DNA from: CAUZEO01 sp963578625
GTDB lineage: Bacteria; Verrucomicrobiota; Kiritimatiellia; SLOV01
Direction of reading: 5' to 3'
DNA: 36,351 bases
Assembly: GCA_963578625.1 (NCBI GenBank)
Contig: CAUZEO010000012.1
Location: 1-36,351, forward strand
Part shown: positions 8,615 to 16,046 of the stretch, piece after piece
Position numbering within the stretch: the first letter of the stretch is position 1
How the letters are laid out: each line of letters starts with the position of its first letter
Notes under the pieces: generated by a model
Told to the model about the DNA's origin: nothing
What the model saw: the letters and a program-made list of their open reading frames with translations, nothing else
The model's database searches: none
Translations under genes and position numbers: made by a program

Positions 8615-9061
8615 ATGCGTGCGAAATACTTCACTGGAATCGATCAGGAGCAGGGCCCGAGGTTGGAAATTGCGTCGCTGATAGACATGAGTTTTTTGAT
8701 GCTCGTGTTCTTCATGGTGGCGGCTACGTTGCAAAAGGAGGAAGCGGACCTGCCGGTACGAATGCCGGGCGGATCCGGAGGGCCCGACGCCGCGGTACAT
8801 GTGGAGCGCATGCTGATCGCCATCGATGACGGCGGTTCAGTGACGCTGAACGGTCAACCGCTGCTGACGCGCCCCGGGACGCACATCGTGGCGGAACTCT
8901 CAACTCGCCTCCGCCGCTACGAATCCGTGGCGCGCGTCGCAAACGCGGAGTCCGCGGTGGTAATTCAGTGCGCGGACGCAGCGGCGGAGCAAAGATTCAT
9001 CGACGTACTGAGCGCCTGCAGGCGCGCGGGCATCGAACAGATTAGCCTGTTGGACGATTGA
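8615..9061 (+). CDS. exbD: ExbD/TolR-family energy transducer, module 2 second copy
   Basis: 148 residues, ATG at 8615, three bases after the previous stop. The TM is about 21-38 (IASLIDMSFLMLVFFMVAAT) with Asp24. The C-terminal part (AEQRFIDVLSACRRAGIEQI) matches the ExbD periplasmic fold. Its position and its distance from the sister ExbD parallel the second ExbD of module 1, including a KEEADLPVRMPG segment that corresponds to PQEADLGITLPG there. The stop overlaps the next TTG start (TTGA). Confidence 0.93.
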   Translation: MRAKYFTGIDQEQGPRLEIASLIDMSFLMLVFFMVAATLQKEEADLPVRMPGGSGGPDAAVHVERMLIAIDDGGSVTLNGQPLLTRPGTHIVAELSTRLRRYESVARVANAESAVVIQCADAAAEQRFIDVLSACRRAGIEQISLLDD

Positions 9062-10023
9062 GCACAGCGTTATCCAAAGTCGGTTCCTTCGCGGCGCGAC
9101 GCCAGGTCATTATGATCTTCGTCAGCCTCCTTGTTCATTTGTCGGTAATCGGAATCTTCGCTCGCAGAACCATTTTCCCGGAGATCCTGGAGCCGAGTGA
9201 GCTGATCGTTACAACGCTGAGTCTCCCGCCGCCGCAACCGGAGGCAAGGACCCGCGAAGAGTTGAAGGCCGCACTGGCCGGGCGGAGCGCACCCCGGGAC
9301 CGGAACGAACTCATCCGCGCGGTTCCGGTATCGGAACCGGCAACCGTCGCGCTTCCTCCTCCGGTTTTTCTCGCGCGTGGAGGTTGGATCGACAGCTCCT
9401 TCGGCAACGACTTTTTTGGGTACGCGACCCGCCTGGACAGCGAATTGGAAACCCTGGAGAAATCCTCCCGGCTTCCCTCGGGCGCCATGGTCGGCACGAT
9501 CTACGTGTTCGATCGCATCACCAGGGTTCGGGCGAAAGACGGAACCTGGTTCAAGGGGCGGGGAAAGACCCGGCTGGAACACAGCCTGTACACCTACCTC
9601 TGTTCCTTTCCCGGCAGTAAGAACATGGCGGTGCGGCTTCGCCTGGAGAAGCGGTGGTTCGGGTTCGATTTTACCACGACCGTCACCTGGCCGGAATCAC
9701 GCGCCGGTATTTACGAGTTCCGGCTTACAACCGACGCCGGCGCGATTTTCCAGATCGACGGCGAAGATATCATCGTTCATGACGGGGAGCATGGATTCGA
9801 GCCGTATGAAGCGATCCTGGTCATAGAACCCGGCGAGCATGCCCTGCGGCTCGCATTCGTCCAGGGTCCCAATGCCAGGCTTGGTCTGATCCTGCACTCT
9901 AGAAAACTGAATGAAAGGGGTTGGGAAGTATTCGATTTGCGGCCGTTGCTCATGAAGAACATTGCTGCACGCTCGGATCCCACTGCGCCGAATTTCTCGA
10001 ACCCGCGGGTGCGCAGGCAATGA
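9058..10023 (+). CDS. Membrane-anchored protein with PA14-like domain in the TonB slot
   Basis: 321 residues, TTG start overlapping the exbD stop (TTGA). The layout is TonB-like at the N-terminus: a short basic cytoplasmic tail, one TM at about 17-35 (VIMIFVSLLVHLSVIGIFA) and a proline/arginine-containing stalk (LSLPPPQPEARTREELK, then ALPPPVFLARGG). It has no TonB C-terminal domain. About residues 105-310 form a beta-rich region whose second half looks like a PA14 domain: YEFRLTTDAGAIFQIDGED, then a conserved Gly-rich edge and EPGEHALRLAFVQGPNARLG. PA14 domains often bind glycans. Module 1 has no equivalent gene. I infer that it is the ExbB/ExbD-driven effector of this module; the PA14 call is by pattern only. 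Confidence 0.82.
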   Translation: MSTALSKVGSFAARRQVIMIFVSLLVHLSVIGIFARRTIFPEILEPSELIVTTLSLPPPQPEARTREELKAALAGRSAPRDRNELIRAVPVSEPATVALPPPVFLARGGWIDSSFGNDFFGYATRLDSELETLEKSSRLPSGAMVGTIYVFDRITRVRAKDGTWFKGRGKTRLEHSLYTYLCSFPGSKNMAVRLRLEKRWFGFDFTTTVTWPESRAGIYEFRLTTDAGAIFQIDGEDIIVHDGEHGFEPYEAILVIEPGEHALRLAFVQGPNARLGLILHSRKLNERGWEVFDLRPLLMKNIAARSDPTAPNFSNPRVRRQ

Positions 10024-12833
10024 TCTTCCGCATCCTGTTGGTCGCCATTCTCGGATGCAGTTTCATCCCGGTCCCGAGCCGGGTTCTTGCAAAAGATGCG
10101 CCCTCTACTCCGCTTGCCGACAGCTACCGGGAGGCGGTGGAACTCCTCGAATACGGAGAAACTCGAGAGTCACTCCAGGTTTTCGCAAATCTCGTCTCCG
10201 CCCATGGTGCGGATGCGGCCGTGCGCATCGGGCCCGCGTTCGGGAACATCTACTACCAAATGGGGATTGGGCTCGAGCGCGCCGGAAACCCCGAAGGCGC
10301 GATCAAAGCGTTTAAGCAATGCTACCTGGTGTTTGGAAATCGGGACGACCGCCCCGAAAGCAAGAACCTTCATCACGGGCAGGCCCTGGTGAAATGGGCG
10401 GAGGTGGAGCAACAACTCGGCCACGGGAAAAACGCCGCCAAGCTTCTCGCCCGGGCGCTTCGTGAAAACGTGGAAGGGATGAATCGCGAAATCCTGATGT
10501 ACAACCTCGCTTCGGCGCTGGAAAGCACAGGGGACATCAAACGCGCGGTACAGTTTTACGAACTGTTGCTGGGACGGGATGAAAACATTGATCCTTCCCG
10601 GGAGGTCAAAAGAAAAGCGTTCCTCTCACTCGCCCGCAATCTTGCCGATGCCGGGAAAATAGTGAGGATCGAAGCCCTTTTGAGCACCTATGAACCCCTC
10701 CTCGCAGGGCCCCCCGTGGATCGCTACAATTGGACCGCGGACTTGCTCCACGTCGGCCGGCGGTGCGTCTTTGCCGGTGATCCCCTGCTCGCCTTGCGCT
10801 GGTATCGATACGCGGCGCATCCCGAGGACGTGCTCCTTCAACTCGAAGCGAAACTTGGGCTGACCCCTGCGGGAAGTGCGGACGAGGTTCTCGCCGCGGT
10901 TCAGTTCATGCGGGCCGAGTTGGCGCGCAGCGAAGTCGGTGACGCATTGTTGAAGGCACGCGCCGGCGCGTTCGCAGGTCTGGAACTGTTCCGGATTGCG
11001 CTTCCCGCCTACGAGCGGCTTCTCCGAAACGAATCGCTCAAAGACCGGGACGAAGTACTCTACGCGGCGGCGATCTGTGCGGCGCGCGCGGGTCGCCCTG
11101 ATGACGCGGCGGTGCACGCAGCTCCTTTGCTGGAACGCACCCCCCCCTACTTCAGAAGCCTGGAGATCGTTACCGCCTGGGCACAGTCCCTGGTGGATGC
11201 GGATCGACACCAGGAGGCATTTGATATCGCGGACCGATATCGCACTTGGGCCGAACACGGGCATCCGGACCGCGAAGGGCTCGACTTCATCGCCGCCGCC
11301 GCGCTGTTCCAGTCCGATCGTTTTGCCGATGCACTCGAGTCCTTTGCGGAATTCCTTCGGGATCACAAGAATTCGCCACGGCGCGACGCAGCGTCGTATT
11401 ACCAGGCACTCTCGGCGGTGCACGCAGAAAGATGGTTTGTCGCCGGGCAATCGCTCGATCTCTTTCTCGCTTCGTACCCCGCATCCGGCCACCACGACAG
11501 CGGACTCTACTACCGGGCGATGACTCATGCTGTCCAGGAGGAGGATCGGGATGCCCTCGCGGTTGTATCGCGCCTGGAAAAGGAGCATCCCGAAGCAATC
11601 CTTCTTGCCGCCGCCTTGAACTTGAAGGGGGATATTGAGTTTCGTGAATCCCGCTGGGCCGATGCCGACCAAACATACAGCGAAGCCCTCGAAACCGCCA
11701 AACGGGTACCCGAAGCAACCAACGACGCCGCCTATGCACAGTACCAGATCGTCCGGGTCGCGTCCGCGCAAGACGCATGGGAAAATGTGGAGAATCGATT
11801 CCTGGTGCTTCGATCGGAGTATCCCGAGAACCCGTACCTGGCGCGCGGATGCATCCTCGCCGCCGCGGCCCGGGAACAGTTGCGGGATCCCGACAAGGCA
11901 TTGGAAATGTTACTGGAGCTGATTGTGTCTCACGGGGAGCAGTGGAAAAATCCGGATCTCCCCCAGCTGTTGACGGCTCACCATGCCATGTTCAAACGAA
12001 CCTATGGCCGGAATGCATTACTGGATCGTCTGCGAGACTTCCCCGGCCCTGTGCCCGACCCGTTGCGCGCCTGGCTATTGATTGGAGTCATTGACACGCT
12101 CGAATCCGCGGGCGGGATCGAAGCGGAAGACGAGAGGGCGAGCGCATACAGACGCATTGAAAACGAGTTCGACCGTTCGGATCTCGATAGTCCGATTCTC
12201 ATTAAGCTCGCATCCTGGTTCGTCTCGAAAGAGGCGTGGGATGATGCCATATCCACCTACCTGGTCGTCGTGGATGACCGGGAAAACGATTCTGAAAGAA
12301 ATCCCGCCCGTGTCGCATTGGCGCGCGCCCTGATGCAGCGACGAGGAGACATGGATCTGGACCTCGCCTGTACAACCCTCGCAGATGCGGAACGGGAAGT
12401 CACGGATCCGGTCTGGGTGGAAAGCGTCATCCTGGAAACGGCGCGAGCCCGAACCATCCGGGAAGAGTGGGCGAAGGCGGAATCACGCTGGAGAAAGTAC
12501 GTCAACATGACGGAGTGGGGGCAGGCCCGGGCAGAGGCAAACTACGAGATTGCACGGAGTCTCGACATGCTGGGAAGGAGCAACGCGGCACTGCAGCAGT
12601 ACACCGTGACCTACGTTCAATACGAGGGACATATCGAGTGGTCCTCGCGCTCGTTTCTACGGGCCGCGCTCATGCTGGAGGAGGCGGGGAAAAAACCGGA
12701 AGCTTTTCTGGTCCTGGAGGACATGATGAATCGCCTGGGCAGCCTGTCGCATCCGTTCGTAAATCGCGCGCGAACGCTGCATAGCCGATGGAAGAAAGAT
12801 GCTGCTTATACGTCCGGAGGAACTACATCGTGA
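10020..12833 (+). CDS. Large secreted tetratricopeptide-repeat protein, module 2
   Basis: About 937 residues, ATG overlapping the previous stop (ATGA). This choice gives a signal peptide (1-24, ILLVAILGCSFIPVPSRVLA). Cys13 in ILGC could be a weak lipobox, so a lipoprotein is possible. The rest is helical TPR-like repeats: GLERAGNPEGAIKAFKQCYL, then DIEFRESRWADADQTYSEAL, and NYEIARSLDMLGRSNAALQQ near the end. The length is almost the same as the module 1 counterpart (941). Both finish with a Y-x-x-YE-x5-W helix pair, which supports homology. Probably exported and associated with the motor; the partner is unknown. Confidence 0.88.
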   Translation: MIFRILLVAILGCSFIPVPSRVLAKDAPSTPLADSYREAVELLEYGETRESLQVFANLVSAHGADAAVRIGPAFGNIYYQMGIGLERAGNPEGAIKAFKQCYLVFGNRDDRPESKNLHHGQALVKWAEVEQQLGHGKNAAKLLARALRENVEGMNREILMYNLASALESTGDIKRAVQFYELLLGRDENIDPSREVKRKAFLSLARNLADAGKIVRIEALLSTYEPLLAGPPVDRYNWTADLLHVGRRCVFAGDPLLALRWYRYAAHPEDVLLQLEAKLGLTPAGSADEVLAAVQFMRAELARSEVGDALLKARAGAFAGLELFRIALPAYERLLRNESLKDRDEVLYAAAICAARAGRPDDAAVHAAPLLERTPPYFRSLEIVTAWAQSLVDADRHQEAFDIADRYRTWAEHGHPDREGLDFIAAAALFQSDRFADALESFAEFLRDHKNSPRRDAASYYQALSAVHAERWFVAGQSLDLFLASYPASGHHDSGLYYRAMTHAVQEEDRDALAVVSRLEKEHPEAILLAAALNLKGDIEFRESRWADADQTYSEALETAKRVPEATNDAAYAQYQIVRVASAQDAWENVENRFLVLRSEYPENPYLARGCILAAAAREQLRDPDKALEMLLELIVSHGEQWKNPDLPQLLTAHHAMFKRTYGRNALLDRLRDFPGPVPDPLRAWLLIGVIDTLESAGGIEAEDERASAYRRIENEFDRSDLDSPILIKLASWFVSKEAWDDAISTYLVVVDDRENDSERNPARVALARALMQRRGDMDLDLACTTLADAEREVTDPVWVESVILETARARTIREEWAKAESRWRKYVNMTEWGQARAEANYEIARSLDMLGRSNAALQQYTVTYVQYEGHIEWSSRSFLRAALMLEEAGKKPEAFLVLEDMMNRLGSLSHPFVNRARTLHSRWKKDAAYTSGGTTS

Positions 12834-13558
12834 AACGACGCCGCCTACCCCGCATATCTCACACCTTTTCTACTACGACCGCGACTAGAAAGTGTGTGAT
12901 AAGCGGGCTAGCCGCCACAGGGCTGGCGGTTATCGGTGCCGGTTGGCTTGCCCTCGGTGTCTCCGCCGAGGAAACCGTCTCGTTGAAACTTCCGTCGGAG
13001 GGAGTCGCGTTCTGGAACACGGCGGTGGAAGCGTTTGACGAAGGAAATTACATCGACGCTTTGCAAAAGCTGAAGTGGTACCAGCGCCAGGTCCAGGAGG
13101 GGGATGCGGAATGGCATCCGGATCTGGTTTCGTTTCTCCGCATTCGGTGCGCGGTAGGCGCCGGGCATTTTGAGAAAGCACATGCGTTATTGGATTCGCT
13201 CGATATCCATAAATTGCCGCCGCCGCTCCGGTACCAGGCGCAGGTCCTGCGATGGAAACGCCGGCTGTCCGGGCAGGATCACAACCTGCCTCTGCCCGAT
13301 CCGATCGACGGGCTTGCCACCGCTCCCATGGCGGAAGCGCGATTGGCATCGGTCAAAGGCAGGGTTCAGGAGTCGGAAGGGGAACCCGGAAGCGCACTGG
13401 AATCCTACGCGAAGTCCATCGTGCTGGCCCCGCCCGAAGACCAGGATGAAACACGCAACACGATCCAGCGCGTCATCAAGCTGCTCACCGTTTCAGGGCG
13501 CGGCGAAGAAGCAGCGCGAATGATAGAAGTCCAAGCCGCCCTCTACGGCGAAAAGTAG
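12830..13558 (+). CDS. Secreted or anchored TPR-like protein, module 2 last gene
   Basis: 242 residues from the GTG at 12830, which overlaps the upstream stop (GTGA) like the other genes of the operon. An in-frame ATG at 12788 would add 14 residues. A long basic n-region (KRRRLPR) and a hydrophobic segment at about 24-43 end in VSA-EE, so it is either a Tat/Sec-like signal or an anchor; no twin-arginine motif with the correct spacing is evident. Two or three TPR-like helical pairs follow (FWNTAVEAFDEGNYIDALQK). It is the last gene of module 2 and converges on the vWA gene 30 bases away. Confidence 0.8.
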   Translation: MKRRRLPRISHTFSTTTATRKCVISGLAATGLAVIGAGWLALGVSAEETVSLKLPSEGVAFWNTAVEAFDEGNYIDALQKLKWYQRQVQEGDAEWHPDLVSFLRIRCAVGAGHFEKAHALLDSLDIHKLPPPLRYQAQVLRWKRRLSGQDHNLPLPDPIDGLATAPMAEARLASVKGRVQESEGEPGSALESYAKSIVLAPPEDQDETRNTIQRVIKLLTVSGRGEEAARMIEVQAALYGEK

Positions 13559-13572
13559 ACCCAAGCCCCGCG

Positions 13573-13590
13573 AAGGTGACGTGCCACCTT
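13573..13590. terminator. Small hairpin between convergent genes
   Basis: AAGGTG (13573-13578) and CACCTT (13585-13590) form a 6-bp stem with a 6-base loop in the 30-base gap between module 2 and the vWA gene. The right arm overlaps the first two bases of the vWA stop codon. There is no T-run, so termination is possible but unproven. Confidence 0.35.
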
Positions 13591-14890
13591 ACCGCAGCCC
13601 GCGGACCCGCTTGTAGCGTCCCTGGTTCTTGCGCACCAGCTTGCGCAGGAAGCGCCGCGTCTCGTCATCCGCTTCGTACCCAACGCAGTGAATTCGGGCT
13701 CGCTGCTTCCCTCTGGAAATGTAAAACCTTTCCTGCAGATCATTGATGTGATCGAGAGTGTCAGCGTCCGTCCAATAATTGAACACCGGATTGCGGGAAT
13801 TGCCTCCGGAATGCGAGGTGGGCCTTGGCGGCGGACCGGCCCCTCCTTCCGCGACTCGCGGTCCGAGCCCCTTCCTGATCCGCTTGTCCTCCTCCTTCTG
13901 CCACTCCTCCATCGCCTTTTCCCAATCGCGAATCTCCCGATCCGTGACTTCGTGACCCCCATAGGAAACTTCCACATACTGGCCGGCCTCCTGGTCGAAG
14001 GGCTTTTGGATCACCGGAGCGCCGTCCGTAATCACGAAGATGACGCCGGCCCCGATTTCGAATGCCGCAGTCAAAGCCAGGTCCAGGCGGCTTGTGCCGC
14101 CCGCGGCATTCGGGCTCGCTGCCTTCACCCGGTAGTTTCCCCCACCCAACCCGTAAGGGCCTTCCAGTTCATTATATCTCATGATCCATTCACCCGCTTC
14201 CCGTTTCGACTCGGAAGTCACCCGGACCATTTTCGGCCAACATGCGGAGACGGAATTTTCAAACGCGATAACATTAAACAGGGTGCCGTCGGACACCTGG
14301 TAGAGAACATCTTTCAACGCCTCCTTCACGCGTTGAAATCCCGGCAACCCACCGCGCGAATCCTCGCACATGCTCAGAGATACATCGACGATGATGCACA
14401 ACTGGTGCCCATTCTCTCGAATTCCGAAAAAACTGACTGAAGACTGCCCCACCCCCTCGCCGACTCCGTCCCCGAGTCCGCCGCCGATCCCTCTCCCCTG
14501 CCCGGAGACGCCCTGCGTGGAAAAGGTGCGCATCATTTTGGTTTGGGCGGGCTCCGGGAGCTTCTTGATTTCAGGAAGGGCAATTTTCGCCGGCGCCGCT
14601 ACTGCGATTCTCGGCTGCGGTCGTGGCCGTGCACTCCGCTTTTGCATGTCCTGGACCCGGACCTTCATTTCCAATTTCCGCGGTTCAAGCGCCGGTGTAA
14701 CTGCCTCCTCCCCAACAAAAACACTTTGCGGCTTATAGGACACGCGGATTGCCACCACGAAAACTGCCAGAACACCGAACAGAAGGTGAACTCCAAGACT
14801 GATCAGCACCTCGTTGCGCGACAACGGCCGGGTAAAAAATGTCACGAAGGCCGATTGGCGCGGTGCCGGCTTCTGTTGAGGATCTTCCAT
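13589..14890 (-). CDS. Von Willebrand factor A protein with TonB-like membrane anchor
   Basis: 433 residues from the ATG at 14890 (an in-frame GTG at 14926 is possible). One TM lies at about 28-51 (VLISLGVHLLFGVLAVFVVA). A Pro/Lys/Arg stalk follows (ARPRPQPRIAVAAPAKIALP), then a glycine-rich hinge (127-148) and a vWA domain from about 163. The MIDAS motif is intact: DVSLS at 169-173, the Thr in GGTSRLD and the Asp in VITDGAP. The C-terminal tail is charged, with DADTLDHINDLQERF and a basic end. The N-terminal half resembles TonB anchors, so the protein could dock on ExbB/ExbD or serve as a substrate-binding partner for a MoxR ATPase. It faces module 2 convergently. Confidence 0.87.
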   Translation of the reverse strand: MEDPQQKPAPRQSAFVTFFTRPLSRNEVLISLGVHLLFGVLAVFVVAIRVSYKPQSVFVGEEAVTPALEPRKLEMKVRVQDMQKRSARPRPQPRIAVAAPAKIALPEIKKLPEPAQTKMMRTFSTQGVSGQGRGIGGGLGDGVGEGVGQSSVSFFGIRENGHQLCIIVDVSLSMCEDSRGGLPGFQRVKEALKDVLYQVSDGTLFNVIAFENSVSACWPKMVRVTSESKREAGEWIMRYNELEGPYGLGGGNYRVKAASPNAAGGTSRLDLALTAAFEIGAGVIFVITDGAPVIQKPFDQEAGQYVEVSYGGHEVTDREIRDWEKAMEEWQKEEDKRIRKGLGPRVAEGGAGPPPRPTSHSGGNSRNPVFNYWTDADTLDHINDLQERFYISRGKQRARIHCVGYEADDETRRFLRKLVRKNQGRYKRVRGLR

Positions 14891-14933
14891 TACTTCAAGA
14901 ATACGCCAATTCAGTGCGTCTGTCACGGGTAGC

Positions 14934-15039
14934 GGGATGCGAGATTCGAGATTCGGGATGCGAGGGGATTGGGTTTGGGATTGGGAATGTTCCAGCGTAC
15001 TATGAACAGAACGTAGAGAATAGAACGAAGGGAATGAAA
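14934..15039. repeat. Heptad-phased tract between vWA gene and secreted protein
   Basis: GGGATGC, GAGATTC, GAGATTC, GGGATGC run in exact 7-base phase from 14934 to 14961, then GGGTTT, GGGATT, GGGAATG. From about 15000 a purine-rich continuation also reads in sevens (AACAGAA, CGTAGAG, AATAGAA, CGAAGGG). The tract fills much of the gap between two divergent genes. Confidence 0.6.
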
Positions 15040-15103
15040 TCCACCAACAACAATACTTCGTTTTCTTCGCTGCCTTCTGTTCAAAAAGCGGAGCCCGAGT
15101 ACC

Positions 15104-15964
15104 ATGAAGAATGCCAGGACCGTCACCACATCTCTACTTTTTGTTCTGCTCTATGCCATTTGTCTGTCTGCCGGGGCCGAATCCTGGCTTGCCCATCCCA
15201 CCTGGGACGAAGGCCTGGCCGAAATCGATTTGTATGAAGGGAAACTCAACAAGTATGGGATCCTGCGCGACGCATCGGTCGAGCTGATTACCGTGCGCGA
15301 GTACTTTCACCCGGAACGGTTCGTGAAAACAGCCGGCCCCACCGTCGGTGGCGCGAATTCTCTTCCAGTTATGAAGCAGAATTTCACCCGAAGAATTCGT
15401 ACCGGCATCTACGAGTACGTGCAGGCGGGAAGCACGTTCGTCCACCGGAATTCGGGTGATCTCCTGAAAGTCTCCGCCATCAGCACCGAGTGGTGCGGCA
15501 ACAGTTCTGCCCTACTGACTTGCGATGGGAATTCTCGATCACTTCGGATCTCCAATTACATGGGCGATCGCGGTTTCAACATCCAATCCGTGGAAGCTGC
15601 AGACGACCTCCTCTTCTACGATCAACTCATTCTCTACCTAAGACAACATGCGGATGCGTTGCAGCCCGGCGCCTCACTGCGAATCGCGGATACACTGATC
15701 TCCAACAACCCGGCGTATCAGGAACAAACCGCGGTGATTCGCTCGGTCGAGCGCACATCCGTCCCGGAAGGGACGAACCCGAATCACATTGTTGTCACCA
15801 TTGAATTCACGGACAGAACCGAAACCTTTCGTCTGGAAAACAATCCGCTGCGGACACTGGCCCGGTGGGAAAACAATCTCGGCGAGTGGCTGGGCCTCCG
15901 AAAAACCTTCTTCCTGGATTACTGGAACCGCAACCAGCCTGGGGACGAACGGTTGCTGAAATAA
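15104..15964 (+). CDS. Secreted protein of unknown function (Maf-mislabelled-type family)
   Basis: 286 residues. The ATG at 15104 is preceded by GGAG at 15090-15093 with a 10-base spacer. A signal peptide covers 1-25 (LLFVLLYAICLSAGA-ES). The mature part has segments I associate with a family of exported proteins in Bacteroidota and related phyla that databases sometimes mislabel septum formation inhibitor Maf: ITVREYFHPERFVKT, VMKQNFTRRIRTGIYEY and a later STEWCGN. None of the nucleotide-pyrophosphatase motifs of true Maf is present. The C-terminal third is beta-rich and ends with a basic-aromatic tail (LRKTFFLDYWNRNQPGDER). The gene is apparently monocistronic. The role is unknown; the family recognition is from memory and moderate. 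Confidence 0.75.
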   Translation: MKNARTVTTSLLFVLLYAICLSAGAESWLAHPTWDEGLAEIDLYEGKLNKYGILRDASVELITVREYFHPERFVKTAGPTVGGANSLPVMKQNFTRRIRTGIYEYVQAGSTFVHRNSGDLLKVSAISTEWCGNSSALLTCDGNSRSLRISNYMGDRGFNIQSVEAADDLLFYDQLILYLRQHADALQPGASLRIADTLISNNPAYQEQTAVIRSVERTSVPEGTNPNHIVVTIEFTDRTETFRLENNPLRTLARWENNLGEWLGLRKTFFLDYWNRNQPGDERLLK

Positions 15965-15980
15965 GGCCTCTTCATCCCTG

Positions 15981-16018
15981 GTCAAGGCCCCTTGACAGAC
16001 CCCGGCGAATCCTACAAT
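15981..16018 (+). promoter_or_regulatory. Candidate promoter with overlapping palindrome
   Basis: TTGACA (15992-15997) and TACAAT (16013-16018) are near-perfect sigma70-type hexamers, separated by 15 bases (short of the optimal 17). GTCAAGG-CC-CCTTGAC (15981-15996) is a perfect 7+7 palindrome overlapping the -35, a typical operator position. The first ORF downstream is the decayed gene at 16047. Confidence 0.4.
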
Positions 16019-16046
16019 TTCAATATATCTTGAAAGTTATGAATCT

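Noticed and set aside
10626..11771. 381-codon minus-strand ORF opposite the large TPR gene
   Set aside because: It is a frame shadow: the plus strand carries a coherent TPR protein with operon overlaps at both ends, and the antisense product shows no domain or RBS.
13688..14440. 250-codon plus-strand ORF opposite the vWA gene
   Set aside because: The minus strand encodes a complete vWA domain with its MIDAS; the plus product has no family features.
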